38,134 nucleotides of DNA from an uncultured Clostridia bacterium (GTDB lineage: Bacteria > Bacillota > Clostridia > TANB77 > CAG-508), in NCBI GenBank assembly GCA_947623945.1, contig CANQHU010000018.1, forward strand, positions 1-38,134. The letters run 5' to 3'. Numbering within the stretch: position 1 is the stretch's first letter; every line of letters starts with the position of its first letter. Positions 17,787 through 28,168 of the stretch are shown piece by piece. The translations under genes were made by a program, and so were the position numbers. The notes below the pieces were generated by a model. The model was not told the DNA's origin. It worked only from the letters and a program-made list of their open reading frames with translations, and ran no database searches.

Positions 17787-18170
17787 ATGTTAAAAGAAAT
17801 AATAATTTGTATTGTAATTATTATTGCAATTATTTTTGGAAATGTTGTAACACAAAATTATACAAAACAATCTGTAGCAGAGTTGACAGACACTTTATCC
17901 AATTTAAAAGATAAAGTTGAACAAAAAAATACGGATATTTTGGAAGAGGAAACCAAAAAAGTAGAAGATAAATGGGAAGAAAAACATAATAAATTAGCTT
18001 ATTATATTGAACATAATGAATTAGAAAAAATTGAAGTTGAATTAACTACTATTAAAAGTAATATAGAAACAGCAGATTATGATCATTCTATTGAAAGTAT
18101 AGATAAGAGTATGTTTTTATTGAAACATGTAGAAGATAGATATGCATTTAATTTAGAAAATATATTTTAA
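17787..18170 (+). CDS. DUF4363 family protein
   Basis: This 127-residue protein has one N-terminal membrane helix (about 3-22) followed by a long charged, coiled-coil-like helix. It matches DUF4363 in size and layout. ATG 17787 has GAGGAGG; it is co-transcribed with the DUF421 gene. Function unknown. Confidence 0.75.
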   Translation: MLKEIIICIVIIIAIIFGNVVTQNYTKQSVAELTDTLSNLKDKVEQKNTDILEEETKKVEDKWEEKHNKLAYYIEHNELEKIEVELTTIKSNIETADYDHSIESIDKSMFLLKHVEDRYAFNLENIF

Positions 18171-18204
18171 AAAAAGAGGATTCTATTTAAAATCCTCTTT
18201 TTTG
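18169..18204. terminator. Bidirectional terminator between DUF4363 and Lon-family genes
   Basis: AAAAAGAGGATT pairs with AATCCTCTTTTT, with A-run and T-run on both sides. Confidence 0.9.
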
Positions 18205-20590
18205 CTAACTTCCGCATATTTTTTTAACTTTTCATATACCAAATAGTTAATCGTACCTGCTGGAAAATGACCATTTGCATCTTTTTTACCTGCTGGAACA
18301 CCTGTTAATACTTCAATTCCCTCTTCAATTGTAGAAACAGAATAAATATGAAATAGATTATTTTTTACTGCTTGAACAATTTCATCTGATAATTGTAAAT
18401 TATCTACATTTTGAACTGGTATCATAACACCATGAGAACCATCTAAACCTCTCATTTTACAAATTTGGAAAAATCCTTCAATCTTTTCATTTACACCGCC
18501 AATTGGTTGTATTTGTCCTTTTTGATTTACAGAACCTGTAACAGCAATAGATTGATTAATAGGGATTCCAGATAAACTAGACAATAATCCATATAATTCC
18601 GTACTAGAAGCACTATCTCCATCTACACCATTATACAATTGCTCAAAACAGATACTTGCAGTTAATGATAAAGGAATATCTTGTGCAAACATTTCGCCTA
18701 AATATCCGGGTTAAAATCAAAACACCTTTTGAATGTGATGGACCAGATATTTCAACTTCACGTTCGATATTAATAATTCCGTTTTTTCCAGTATAGGTAT
18801 TAACTGTAATTTTTGCAGGTTTTCCGAAAGTATAGTCACCTATTGTCATAACAGTTAAGCCATTTAGTTCTCCAACTTCAAAACCAGAAGTATTAATTAA
18901 AAGAGAATTTTCTTTTATCATTTCAAGATATTTTGTATCATATTTTTTAACTCTTTCAACTCGCTCAAGAAGGGCTTTATCAATAAATTCGCTTGTTACT
19001 ACTTTAGATTTTGCAATTTTTGCCCAAGTAGCAGCCTCGCCAACAACTTGAATTAAATCATCAAATCTAGTAGAAAGTTTATGATGACTTCCAGCAAGTT
19101 TTGATGCATATTCAACTAAACTAGCCATTGCAGTTCTATCTAAATGAGGAAGTTCTTCATTAGTACAGAATCCATAAATAATTTGAGATAATTTATGAAG
19201 ATTTTCTGAATTGATTTCTGCATCATCTTCAAACTCAACTTTTATTTTAAATAATTTTCTAAAATCTGAATCCATTGATAAAAGAGTTTGATATATATTT
19301 GCACTTCCAATTAAAATTACTTTTAAATTTAGTGGAATTGGTTCTGGTTTCAAAGAAACTAAAACCATAGAAGAACGTTGATCAGCGGCATTTTCAATAC
19401 TTAATTCTTTAACTCTTAAAGCCTTTTTTAAAGCCTCATAACACATTGGATTAGCAAGTAAATCTTTGGCTTGGAAGATTATATATCCACCATTTGCACG
19501 TTGCATTAATCCGGGGTTTTAACATAGTATGGTCAGTTTTTAAAGCACCAAAATAATTTTCATATTCCAAAGAACCAAAAATATTGTGATAAGAGTAATT
19601 TGAATCCATTATTACAGGTGCACCTTCACGATTAGAATTATCAATAAACAAATTAACTCTATAATTTAAGCAAGGATCTGGCTTTTTCATATTAGGACCA
19701 GGAGCAACTTGCTGTTGTGGGTGTTGTGAATCAGTCTGATCATCTAAAAATGCAGGTATATTTTTTAATACATCTTGTTTTACATCATTTAAAAATTTAT
19801 TAATTTTTTTGTTTCTTTTATAATTTGATTTTAAGAAGTTGATATGAACATTAACAGTAAGTAAAGCAACATTAGATTGCCATTCAGATATTTTTTTATC
19901 AGATTGTCTTTCAATTTCTTTTATTTGCCCAATTACATTCATAATTTGCTCTTGAACAAATACAGATTTTTGTTCATATTCTTGTTTAATATTTTCATCT
20001 AATTTTTCAAATTCATCTTCTTGAATTGCTTTGCCATCTACAATTGGCATCATGTAAATACCATTTTGAGCGGCTTTTACTTGAAAATTATATTTGGCAG
20101 CTTCTTGATTTAATTTTTCTAATAAAGTAGCACGTTTTTCTTCAAATTCTTGCTTAATTAAAGCCTTTTCTTTTTCAAAATCATCATTATTAAAAGTCTT
20201 TTTTATATCTTTTCTAATTTCTTGGATAAATCCATCCATATCTTCTTTGAATTTCTTACCTTGACCTGCAGGTAATTCAACAGAGATAGGTTCATTTGGA
20301 TTATCAAAATTATAGATATAACACCAATCAGAAGGAGTTTTTTGCTTTGGAGCGATTTTATCTAAATAGTTTTTTGTGTACATAGTTTTGCCAACTCCAC
20401 TTGGACCTTCTAAATATAGGTTATACCCTTTTACATTTACTTGCAATCCAAATTCTAAGGCTTTTATACCACGGTCTTGCCCAATACCAGTATTAATTGG
20501 CTCTAATTCTTCTGTAGTTTCAAATTTGAAAACTTTAGGATCACAAGTCATTTTTAAATCTTTATAACTTAGTTCGTTTTTATTTTTCAT
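18183..20590 (-). CDS. Lon-family ATP-dependent protease, two CGG frameshifts
   Basis: This protease of about 801 residues has an AAA domain (Walker A G-P-S-G-V-G-K-T, 62-69), a coiled-coil insert (about 120-260) and a C-terminal Lon protease domain with the Ser659-Lys702 dyad (G-D-S-A-S and G-V-N-E-K). Its layout matches the AAA_32/LonB-like proteins rather than classical LonA. Two frame breaks are restored by +1 skips. The first is at 19513 (M-L-K-P-G-L-M-Q-R, Gly360). The second is at 18708 (L-I-L-T-G-Y-L-G-E-M, Gly628), just before the catalytic region. Start ATG 20590 has GGAGG upstream. Unbroken sequence either side suggests a working gene. Role: turnover of damaged or regulatory proteins, possibly in sporulation (inference). 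Confidence 0.95.
18705..18708 (-). other. CGG +1 shift site, Lon-like Gly628
   Basis: On the minus strand ACC CGGA TAT. Dropping a C gives L-T-G-Y-L-G-E-M, the conserved start of the protease core. Confidence 0.94.
19510..19513 (-). other. CGG +1 shift site, Lon-like Gly360
   Basis: On the minus strand CCC CGGA TTA. Dropping a C gives L-K-P-G-L-M-Q-R-A-N-G-G, typical of this family. Confidence 0.94.
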
Positions 20591-20739
20591 TTGTTTCCTC
20601 CAATTTTTTTCTTAGTATATCCAATTTAAATATATTTTATATTAGTTATAAAAAAAAGTAAAGAAAAAAATAAAAATATTAGAAAAAATTGAATAAATTT
20701 AAATAAATCGAACGGGCAGTTCAAAAACGATAAAAAGTA

Positions 20740-20768
20740 TTGCAAAAAATGGTAATAGAATATATAAT
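20740..20768 (+). promoter_or_regulatory. Promoter of TetR-acyl-CoA synthetase operon
   Basis: TTGCAA, 17-bp spacer, TATAAT about 40 bases before the TetR start. The TetR protein may bind here, but I see no clear operator palindrome. Confidence 0.7.
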
Positions 20769-20807
20769 AAAAGCGATTATTAATAACTATAGTTAGGATG
20801 GTAAAAT

Positions 20808-21377
20808 ATGAATAAAACCAAAAGAAAAATATTTGAAACATCTATGAAATTATTTGCAGAAAAAGGATATGATGCAACAAGCATTGAAGAAATAACTGCA
20901 ACTGTAGGAGTAGCAAAGGGAACGTTATATTATCATTTTTCTAGCAAAGAAGAAATATTTAATTTTTTAGTAGAAGAAGGAATTAAACTATTACAAAATA
21001 GTATTGATATTAAAACAGCAAAATTCCCTAATTATATTGACAAAATAAAAGCTATTGTATTAATACAAATAAAAATTGTAGCAAGATATGAAGATTTAAT
21101 TACAATATTATTAAGTCAATTTTGGGGAAATGAAGCAAGGCATCAAAAATGTCAAAAACATATTTTGGAATATGTAAATAAAATAGAAAACATTGTGGAA
21201 GAAGGAATAGCAAAAGGAGAAATAAAACAAGGAAATGCACATGTAATTGCATCTGAAATATATGGTTTAATATGTTCTAGTTTAGTATATAAAACAAGAA
21301 CAAAAGAAAATATTGACATTATGAAATTATTCAAAGAATTTGAAAATACAGTAATAGAAGGGTTGAAAGTAAAATGA
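20808..21377 (+). CDS. TetR/AcrR family transcriptional regulator
   Basis: This 189-residue protein has an N-terminal TetR helix-turn-helix (F-A-E-K-G-Y-D-A-T-S-I-E-E-I-T and K-G-T-L-Y-Y-H-F-S-S-K-E, about 14-50) and a variable ligand-binding part. ATG 20808 has AGGATGG upstream. It overlaps the next gene by four bases (ATGA), so it is translationally coupled to an acyl-CoA synthetase. It probably senses acyl-CoA or fatty acid and represses its own operon; this is inference from context. Confidence 0.92.
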   Translation: MNKTKRKIFETSMKLFAEKGYDATSIEEITATVGVAKGTLYYHFSSKEEIFNFLVEEGIKLLQNSIDIKTAKFPNYIDKIKAIVLIQIKIVARYEDLITILLSQFWGNEARHQKCQKHILEYVNKIENIVEEGIAKGEIKQGNAHVIASEIYGLICSSLVYKTRTKENIDIMKLFKEFENTVIEGLKVK

Positions 21378-23093
21378 GAAAACCAATTCATAAAGTTGAA
21401 AAATATGAAAACATCAAAGAAATGTTAGAAAAAACAGGAGAAAAATTCGGGAGTAGACCAGCTTACAAATTTAAAACAGATAATCCAGAACAGTTTACTT
21501 ACATCACTCATAAAGAATTTAGAGACGAAATAAACTATTTAGGAACTGCTCTAATTAATATAGGATTAAAAGACAAAAGGATTGCTGTTATATCAGAAAA
21601 TAGATATGAATGGGGAGTAGCATATTTAGCAGTAGTTGCACGGAACAGGAATTGTAGTTCCACTTGATAAAGCACTTCCAAACAATGAAATAGAAAATTT
21701 AATTATTCGTTCAGAAGTAGAAGCAATTTTTTATTCTAAAAAATATAATGACATTATGGATGAAATAAAAGAAAAGAAAAATACCAATGTAAAATACTTT
21801 ATTTCAATGGACTTAGAGAAAGAAGAAAATGGAGTTTATTCACAAAAAGAACTAACTAAAAAAGGAAAAGAATTAGTTGAATATGGAAATAGAGAATTTT
21901 TAGATAGCAAAATTGATAACGAAAAAATGACTATAATGTTATTTACATCTGGTACAACTGCAATGTCAAAAGCAGTTATGCTATCACAAAAAAACATATG
22001 TAGCAATTTATTTGATATTGCATCAACTATCGAAGTAGATGAAACACACACATTTTTATCATTCTTGCCATTACATCATACTTTTGAATGCACAGTAGGA
22101 TTTTTATACCCAATATCAAAAGGTTGCACAATTGCATTTTGCGAAGGAATAAGACATATTGCAGATAATATAAAAGAATTTGGAATAACAACAATGATAT
22201 CTGTACCAATCCTTTTTGAAAATATGTACAAAAAAGTAATAAAATCAATTGAGAAAAAAGGAAAATTAGAAACCGTAAAAAAGGGAATAAAAATAAGTCA
22301 ATTTCTATTAAAATTTGGAATAGATATTAGAAAAAAATTATTCCATGAAATACATGAAAATTTAGGAGGAAATATAAAATTATTAGTAGCAGGAGGAGCA
22401 GCTTTAGATCCAGAAGCAGAAAAAGGATTTAATGAATTAGGTTTTAGAATGTACCAAGGTTATGGATTAACTGAGACCTCACCTGTTATTGCTTCAGAAG
22501 ATGATAAATATAGAAGATTAGGCTCAATTGGTAAAGGCTTTCCAAGTTTAGATGTAAAAGTAGTAGATGCAAATGAAGAAGGAATTGGTGAATTAGTAGC
22601 AAAAGGTCCATCCATCATGCTTGGATATTACAACAATGAAGAAGCAACAAAGGAAACAATTGATGAAGAAGGTTGGTTACATACAGGAGATTTAGCAAAA
22701 ATTGATAAAGATGGTTATATATTTATTTCTGGAAGAAAGAAATTTGTAATTGTCTTAAAAAATGGAAAAAACATTTATCCAGAAGAATTAGAAGCACTAA
22801 TAAATAAAATAGAAGGAATAAAAGAAAGTTTTGTATATGGAAAACCAGAAGATGATGGAGATTACAAAATTTGTTGTAAAATCGTATATGATAAAGAATT
22901 TATGGAAGAAAAATATAAGACAACAGAAGAAGAAAAAATAAAAGAAATCATTTGGCAAGAGGTTAAAAAAGTAAATAAAACAATGCCAGCATATAAATAT
23001 ATTAGAGAAATTATTATAACAGATGAAGAATTAATAAAAACAACAACTCAAAAAATAAAAAGATTTGAAGAAATAAAAACAGTATTAAACTAA
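21374..23093 (+). CDS. Long-chain acyl-CoA synthetase-like enzyme, one CGG frameshift
   Basis: This is an AMP-forming acyl-activating enzyme that adenylates a fatty acid and transfers it to CoA. With one +1 skip it is 572 residues. Motifs are present in order: T-S-G-T-T-A-M-S-K (about 192-200), G-Y-G-L-T-E-T-S-P, H-T-G-D-L and K-N-G-K-N-I-Y-P-E-E near the C terminus. The break is at 21641, where GCA CGGA ACA must be read A-G-T to give V-V-A-G-T-G-I-V-V-P-L-D, a well-conserved segment (Gly90). The start ATG overlaps the TetR stop. The pair forms a small regulated operon ending at a strong terminator. Confidence 0.93.
21641..21644 (+). other. CGG +1 shift site, acyl-CoA synthetase Gly90
   Basis: GCA CGGA ACA. 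Dropping C21641 gives A-G-T-G-I-V-V-P-L-D; the zero frame stops at 21666-21668. Confidence 0.94.
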
Positions 23094-23120
23094 AGACTTA
23101 CGGGAATAGGAAAAAGAAGG

Positions 23121-23165
23121 AAAAATGTTACAGAATTGTTTTGTAATAATTCTGTAACATTTTTG
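23121..23165 (+). terminator. Terminator after acyl-CoA synthetase
   Basis: AAAAATGTTACAGAATT pairs almost perfectly with AATTCTGTAACATTTTT, ending in T-run. Confidence 0.92.
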
Positions 23166-23200
23166 TAACTAAAATATAAAATAAAATTGCCGAAAATCAC

Positions 23201-23229
23201 TTGTAGTTTTTTGTTTATTAATGTATAAT
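23201..23229 (+). promoter_or_regulatory. Promoter of coiled-coil protein gene
   Basis: TTGTAG, 17-bp spacer, TATAAT, about 58 bases before ATG 23288. Confidence 0.65.
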
Positions 23230-23287
23230 AATAAAAGAAAATGTAAAAAAAGCAAATATGCGTAAGATAAAAGGAGGTACATCTGCA

Positions 23288-24139
23288 ATGTCAAGATCAG
23301 GCATAGTAAATGTGAGAATGGTTATTACAGAGGAAAAAATGCTATCTAATATAGATAAAGTACAAAGACTAATAAACCCAAATAGTAAAAAACAAATAGT
23401 ACAATTAGAAGATGATTCTTATTTTAAAGATTTAATAGAATCAATTAAAGCATATCTAATTGAATATCCAAAAAAGAAGAATTTTCCACCAAGCATATAT
23501 AAAGCAGCTTATGGATTAGTTGAATATGCAACAAATCAATTTGAGGAAAATACTAAAAAAATAGAAGAACTAATCAGACAAAGGGAACAAAATATAACAC
23601 TTGCTGGACAACTAAAAGAACTATTAGAATCAGCTGAAAACAAAGAAAAGGATTGGAAAGATAAAGTAAAAAGAGCAGAAAGCACTTTTGAAGAAGACAT
23701 TATAGAAACATTAACAATAGTTGGAAAAGCTAAAAGTGAAGATGCTGAAAACTATCAAGACGCTATAAAACTATTAAATGCAAGAATAAATAATCTAGAG
23801 ACAAACTTACATATAGAAATAGACATGGAAAGAATTGAAGACAGGTCAAAAGCACTAAGTTACATAGGAATAGAAATAGCAGATGCTTTAAAATCTATAC
23901 CAACACCAATTGAAGTACCAGAAGAAAAAGTAGTAGAAGAAGTAAAACAAGAAAAAGTTCAAGAAGTTAAAGAAGAGGAGCAACAATACGCACAAGAAAC
24001 AACATTTGAAGCAAAACCAAGTCTATGGCAAAGAATTAAAAATAGCAAATTTGTAAGAGCAATAAAAGCAATTACAAAAATTAGAATTGTACTAGATTAC
24101 TCAGATGCATTACCAGAAGGTAGAGGAGAAAACAATTAA
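23288..24139 (+). CDS. Unrecognised coiled-coil protein with acidic linker
   Basis: I do not recognise this 283-residue protein. It starts with a short basic stretch, then helical segments with likely coiled coil (about 85-195), a Glu/Val/Lys/Gln-rich linker (about 205-240) and a conserved-looking basic C-terminal segment (L-W-Q-R-I-K-N-S-K-F-V-R-A-I-K). No signal peptide or membrane helix. ATG 23288 lies ten bases after AAGGAGG. It is a single-gene unit between terminators, directly before RNase J. The layout would suit a scaffold or envelope-associated protein, but that is a guess. Confidence 0.7.
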   Translation: MSRSGIVNVRMVITEEKMLSNIDKVQRLINPNSKKQIVQLEDDSYFKDLIESIKAYLIEYPKKKNFPPSIYKAAYGLVEYATNQFEENTKKIEELIRQREQNITLAGQLKELLESAENKEKDWKDKVKRAESTFEEDIIETLTIVGKAKSEDAENYQDAIKLLNARINNLETNLHIEIDMERIEDRSKALSYIGIEIADALKSIPTPIEVPEEKVVEEVKQEKVQEVKEEEQQYAQETTFEAKPSLWQRIKNSKFVRAIKAITKIRIVLDYSDALPEGRGENN

Positions 24140-24148
24140 ATAAAATAT

Positions 24149-24185
24149 AAGATTCCACATAAACTTATTTATGTGGAATTTGACT
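24149..24185 (+). terminator. Terminator after coiled-coil gene
   Basis: ATTCCACATAAA pairs with TTTATGTGGAAT, with a T-run (24185-24190). Its end overlaps the next promoter's -35 box. Confidence 0.85.
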
Positions 24186-24208
24186 TTTTTGGAAAAAAGT
24201 AGTATAAT
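24180..24208 (+). promoter_or_regulatory. Promoter of RNase J gene
   Basis: TTGACT, 17-bp spacer, TATAAT. The -35 box overlaps the T-run side of the preceding terminator. The transcript would have a leader of about 135 bases. Confidence 0.65.
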
Positions 24209-24348
24209 AAAAAACAGTGTGATTGAGATTTTATTATAAATTTGTATTAAGAGAGAAAATAATGTAAATAATTAAAGTGATCGGATTTATTAGGAGTTTA
24301 TACTATGTTGTAAACTTTATTTCGCGTTACACAAGAAAGGAGAATTTA

Positions 24349-26133
24349 ATGACAGAAGAAAAATTAGAAAAAAAAGAAAATATTAGTATTAAAAGAAAAG
24401 AAAAAAGTACAAGGAGAACAAATACAACTAAAAAATCAAGAACAAAACCTCGCTATTCAAAAGAAATATTTAAAGCCTCAAAACTAAAAATTATTCCATT
24501 AGGAGGATTACATGAAGTAGGTAAAAATATTACTGTATTTGAATATGAAAATGAAATAATTGTTGTAGACTGTGGAATATCTTTTCCAGAAGATGACATG
24601 TTAGGAGTAGATTTAGTAATTCCAGACATCACATACTTAGAAAGAAATGTAGATAAAATAAAAGGATTAATTATCACTCATGGACATGAAGATCATATAG
24701 GAAGTGTTCCTTATTTATTAAAGAAAATTAATATACCAATTTATGCAACACGATTAGCTGCTGGGTTAATTAGAAGCAAACTAGAAGAGCACAAATTATT
24801 AAGAAGTACACAATTAATAGAAGTAATGCAAGGGCAAACAATTAAATTAGGGCAAAACTTTAAAGTAGAATTTATTCGTAGTTCACACAGCATTCCAGAT
24901 TCAGTTATGCTAGGAATTACAACACCTACAGGAACTATTTTACACACAGGAGACTTTAAAGTTGACTATACACCAATTGATGGAAAACTAATGGACTTTG
25001 GAAGAATTGCAGAACTTGGAAATAAAGGAATTCTATTACTAATGTCAGACAGTACAAATAGTGAAAGAAAAGGCTTTACAATGTCTGAAAGTTCAATAGG
25101 AGAGGTATTTGACAAACTATTTTTAAACTGTACCAAAAGAATTGTAGTTGCAACATTTGCATCTAATGTTCATAGAGTTCAACAAATTGTAAATTCCGCA
25201 GTAAAATATAACAGAAAAATTGCAGTTTGTGGTAGAAGTATGATTAATATGATAGAAACAGCAAAAGAATTAGGGTATATTATATGTCCAGACAATATTT
25301 TCATTGATATTGACATGATTAGTAGTTATACAGATGAACAATTAGTAATCCTAACAACAGGTAGTCAAGGAGAGCCAATGTCTGCACTAACTAGGATGGC
25401 TGCAGGAGACCATAGAAAAGTAAAAATTACACCAAATGATTTAGTAATAATATCTGCAACACCAATACCTGGAAATGAAAAATTTGTATCAAAAGTAATT
25501 GATGACCTAATGCAAATAGGAGCAGAAGTAGTATATAGTTCCTTAGAAACAATACATGTTTCTGGTCATGCTTGCCAAGAAGAACAAAAATTAATACTTG
25601 CACTAGCAAAACCAAAATATTTCATGCCTGTACATGGCGAATATAGACAATTAATTGCTCATAGCGAAACAGCACAAAGCATGGGAATAGACAAGGACAA
25701 TATTATTATGATGTCAAATGGTAGAGTATTAGAAATTAATGAAGAAGGTGCAAATGTTACAGGTTCTGTTCCTAGTGGTAGAGTATTAGTAGATGGACTA
25801 GGAGTAGGAGATGTTGGTAATATTGTACTTCGTGATAGGCAACATTTATCACAAGATGGTTTAATTGTAATTGTTCTTACAATGGACTCAAATACCGGAG
25901 AAGTAGTAGCAGGACCAGAAATCATATCAAGAGGATTTGTTTATGTAAGAGAGTCAGAAAATTTGATGGATGATGTTAAATCAGTTGCAAGAAATGAAAT
26001 TAAAAAATGTGAGCAAAGAGGAATTACAGATTGGGCAACAATTAAAACAACAGTAAGAGAAAATTTAAGAGATTATATTTTTATGAAAACAAAGAGAAAT
26101 CCTATGATTATACCAATTATAATGGAGGTATAA
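24349..26133 (+). CDS. rnj: Ribonuclease J
   Basis: RNase J is a metallo-beta-lactamase/beta-CASP ribonuclease with endonuclease and 5'-3' exonuclease activity, central to mRNA decay and rRNA maturation in Bacillota. The 594-residue protein has a basic N-terminal extension (1-40), the metal motif H-G-H-E-D-H (about 111-116), H-T-G-D, S-D-S-T-N and the beta-CASP motifs through V-H-G-E-Y. Start ATG 24349 has AAAGGAG upstream; an in-frame GTG at 24277 has none. I cannot tell J1 from J2 here. No in-frame CGG. Confidence 0.95.
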   Translation: MTEEKLEKKENISIKRKEKSTRRTNTTKKSRTKPRYSKEIFKASKLKIIPLGGLHEVGKNITVFEYENEIIVVDCGISFPEDDMLGVDLVIPDITYLERNVDKIKGLIITHGHEDHIGSVPYLLKKINIPIYATRLAAGLIRSKLEEHKLLRSTQLIEVMQGQTIKLGQNFKVEFIRSSHSIPDSVMLGITTPTGTILHTGDFKVDYTPIDGKLMDFGRIAELGNKGILLLMSDSTNSERKGFTMSESSIGEVFDKLFLNCTKRIVVATFASNVHRVQQIVNSAVKYNRKIAVCGRSMINMIETAKELGYIICPDNIFIDIDMISSYTDEQLVILTTGSQGEPMSALTRMAAGDHRKVKITPNDLVIISATPIPGNEKFVSKVIDDLMQIGAEVVYSSLETIHVSGHACQEEQKLILALAKPKYFMPVHGEYRQLIAHSETAQSMGIDKDNIIMMSNGRVLEINEEGANVTGSVPSGRVLVDGLGVGDVGNIVLRDRQHLSQDGLIVIVLTMDSNTGEVVAGPEIISRGFVYVRESENLMDDVKSVARNEIKKCEQRGITDWATIKTTVRENLRDYIFMKTKRNPMIIPIIMEV

Positions 26134-26204
26134 CTTCATGGGATTCAAGAATATGTAGTATAATAGCAAAAATAATAATAAAAAGATGAGGAGAGAAAAA
26201 TAAT

Positions 26205-27860
26205 ATGGATTATAAAGATTTAGCAAACTTAATATTTCCAGAAATAAAGGACATATCTTACTATGAAGAAAAATATCCTAGGAGAAATTTAAAAGAAGGA
26301 GCAATAGTTACTAGATTTGCACCTAGTCCAACTGGATTTGTCCATATAGGAGGTTTATATCAATCTCTTATTGCAAGAAAATTAGCAGACCAAACAGAAG
26401 GAGTATTTTTCTTAAGAATTGAAGATACAGACCAAAAAAGAGAAGTAGAAAATGGAGTAACAGATATCGTAAATTCTTTAAAAGAATTTGAAATAGAGCC
26501 AGATGAGGGAATGATATCTGAAAATGAAGAAAAAGGAAATTACGGGCCATACAAACAATCTTTAAGAAAAGAAATTTATCAAGCCTATGCAAAATATTTA
26601 ATTGAACAAGGAAAAGCATACCCATGTTTCTGTACTCAAGAAGAAGGAGAAGAAATAAGGGCAAAACAAGAAGCTGCCAAAATTAGACCAGGATATTATG
26701 GAGTATGGGCAAAATGCAGAAATAATACAGTAGAAGAAATGTGCCAAAAAATAAAAAATGGCGAAAGTTATATTATACGTTTTAAATCACCAGGTCGTGA
26801 AGATAGAAAAATAAAGCACCATGATTTAATAAAAGGAAACGTTGATTTTCCAGAAAATGATCAAGATATTGTAATTATAAAAGCAGATGGACTTCCAACT
26901 TATCATTTTGCACATGCAGTAGATGACCATTTAATGGGAACAACACATGTAATTCGTGGAGATGAATGGTTATCATCTGTTCCATTGCATTTACAACTAT
27001 TTCATGAATTAGGATTTAAACCACCTAAATATGCACATATTGCCCCAATAATGAAAAATGATGATGGAAATAAAAGAAAATTAAGTAAAAGAAAAGATCC
27101 AGAAGCAGCAGTTAGTTATTATGAAGAAGAAGGAATTCCAGAAATAGCTGTAAAAGAATATTTATTAAATATAGCAAACTCTAATTTTGAAAATTGGAGA
27201 AGAGCAAATCAAGATAAATCAATTGATGAATTTGAACTTCAATTAAATAAAATGAGTGTAAGTGGAGCTTTATTTGATATGGTTAAACTATTTGATGTTG
27301 GAAAGTTAGCAATATCAAGAATGACAGCAGAAGAAGTTTATGAAAAGGCATATAAATGGGCAAAAAAACATGATGAAGAATTAACCAAAATGTTAGATGA
27401 CAAAGAATATAGTTTAAAAGTATTTGGAATTGAAAGAGGAAATAAAAAACCTAGAAAAGATATAGCAAAATGGTCAGATGTAAAAGAAAATATAGAATAT
27501 ATGTATGACGAAAAATTTTTGAATAAAAATCAAGAATATCCATATCAAGTAATTAATGATAAAGAAGAAATCAAAAAAATATTGACTTTATATTTAGAAA
27601 AATATTATAGTGAAAATGATGATAAACAAACTTGGTTTGATAAAATTAAAGAATTAGCAGGAGATATGGGATATAGCAAAGAAGTAAAAGAATTTAAAGA
27701 AAATCCAGGAAAATACAAAGCACATGTTGGAGATGTAAGTACCGTATTAAGAGTTGCCTTAACTTCAAGAACTAATACGCCAGATATGTATGAAATAATG
27801 CAAGTATTAAGAAAAGAAAGCATCAAAAAAAGATTTGAAAAAGCAATAAAGGAGCTTTAA
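26205..27860 (+). CDS. gltX: Glutamyl-tRNA synthetase
   Basis: This class I aminoacyl-tRNA synthetase of 551 residues charges tRNA-Glu (and probably tRNA-Gln). Signature motifs are P-S-P-T-G-F-V-H-I-G-G (about 40-50) and K-R-K-L-S-K-R-K (about 289-296). Start ATG 26205 has GAGGAGAG upstream. It is followed by a DUF951 gene two bases later. No T-box is seen upstream. It lacks in-frame CGG. Confidence 0.95.
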   Translation: MDYKDLANLIFPEIKDISYYEEKYPRRNLKEGAIVTRFAPSPTGFVHIGGLYQSLIARKLADQTEGVFFLRIEDTDQKREVENGVTDIVNSLKEFEIEPDEGMISENEEKGNYGPYKQSLRKEIYQAYAKYLIEQGKAYPCFCTQEEGEEIRAKQEAAKIRPGYYGVWAKCRNNTVEEMCQKIKNGESYIIRFKSPGREDRKIKHHDLIKGNVDFPENDQDIVIIKADGLPTYHFAHAVDDHLMGTTHVIRGDEWLSSVPLHLQLFHELGFKPPKYAHIAPIMKNDDGNKRKLSKRKDPEAAVSYYEEEGIPEIAVKEYLLNIANSNFENWRRANQDKSIDEFELQLNKMSVSGALFDMVKLFDVGKLAISRMTAEEVYEKAYKWAKKHDEELTKMLDDKEYSLKVFGIERGNKKPRKDIAKWSDVKENIEYMYDEKFLNKNQEYPYQVINDKEEIKKILTLYLEKYYSENDDKQTWFDKIKELAGDMGYSKEVKEFKENPGKYKAHVGDVSTVLRVALTSRTNTPDMYEIMQVLRKESIKKRFEKAIKEL

Positions 27861-27862
27861 AT

Positions 27863-28051
27863 ATGGAATATAATATAGGAGATATTGTAAGAACGAAAAA
27901 ACAACATCCCTGTGGAAGCAAATTATGGGAAATCACAAGAGTAGGAGTGGATTTTAAATTAAAATGCCAAGGGTGTGAACATACTGTAGTGCTACCAAGA
28001 GAAAAAGCTATTAAAGCTATTACAAAAATAGAGAAAAAAGCAGGAGAATAA
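27863..28051 (+). CDS. DUF951 family protein
   Basis: This 62-residue protein with G-D-I-V-R-T-K-K-Q-H-P-C-G-S-K and L-K-C-Q-G-C-E-H matches DUF951 (YyzM-like), which is often near translation or replication genes. The three cysteines suggest metal binding. ATG 27863 follows gltX by two bases, with AAAGGAG inside the gltX end. Function unknown. Confidence 0.88.
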   Translation: MEYNIGDIVRTKKQHPCGSKLWEITRVGVDFKLKCQGCEHTVVLPREKAIKAITKIEKKAGE

Positions 28052-28100
28052 TCTTCTGCTTTTATGCTATTTTTGATATCTATAAGAAAAAAATCACAAA

Positions 28101-28129
28101 TTGAAAAATAATGTCATATTATATAATAT
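28101..28129 (+). promoter_or_regulatory. Possible promoter of Cys-rich membrane protein
   Basis: TTGAAA with TAATAT at 17 bp (or TATAAT at 15 bp), about 40 bases before the start. Confidence 0.5.
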
Positions 28130-28168
28130 AGTATCAAACAAGGTACTGTATGGGAGGTGACTTTTACC

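Noticed and set aside
26134-26204. T-box riboswitch before gltX or serS
   Set aside because: The gaps (71 and 94 bases) are too short and contain no T-box sequence or specifier stem.
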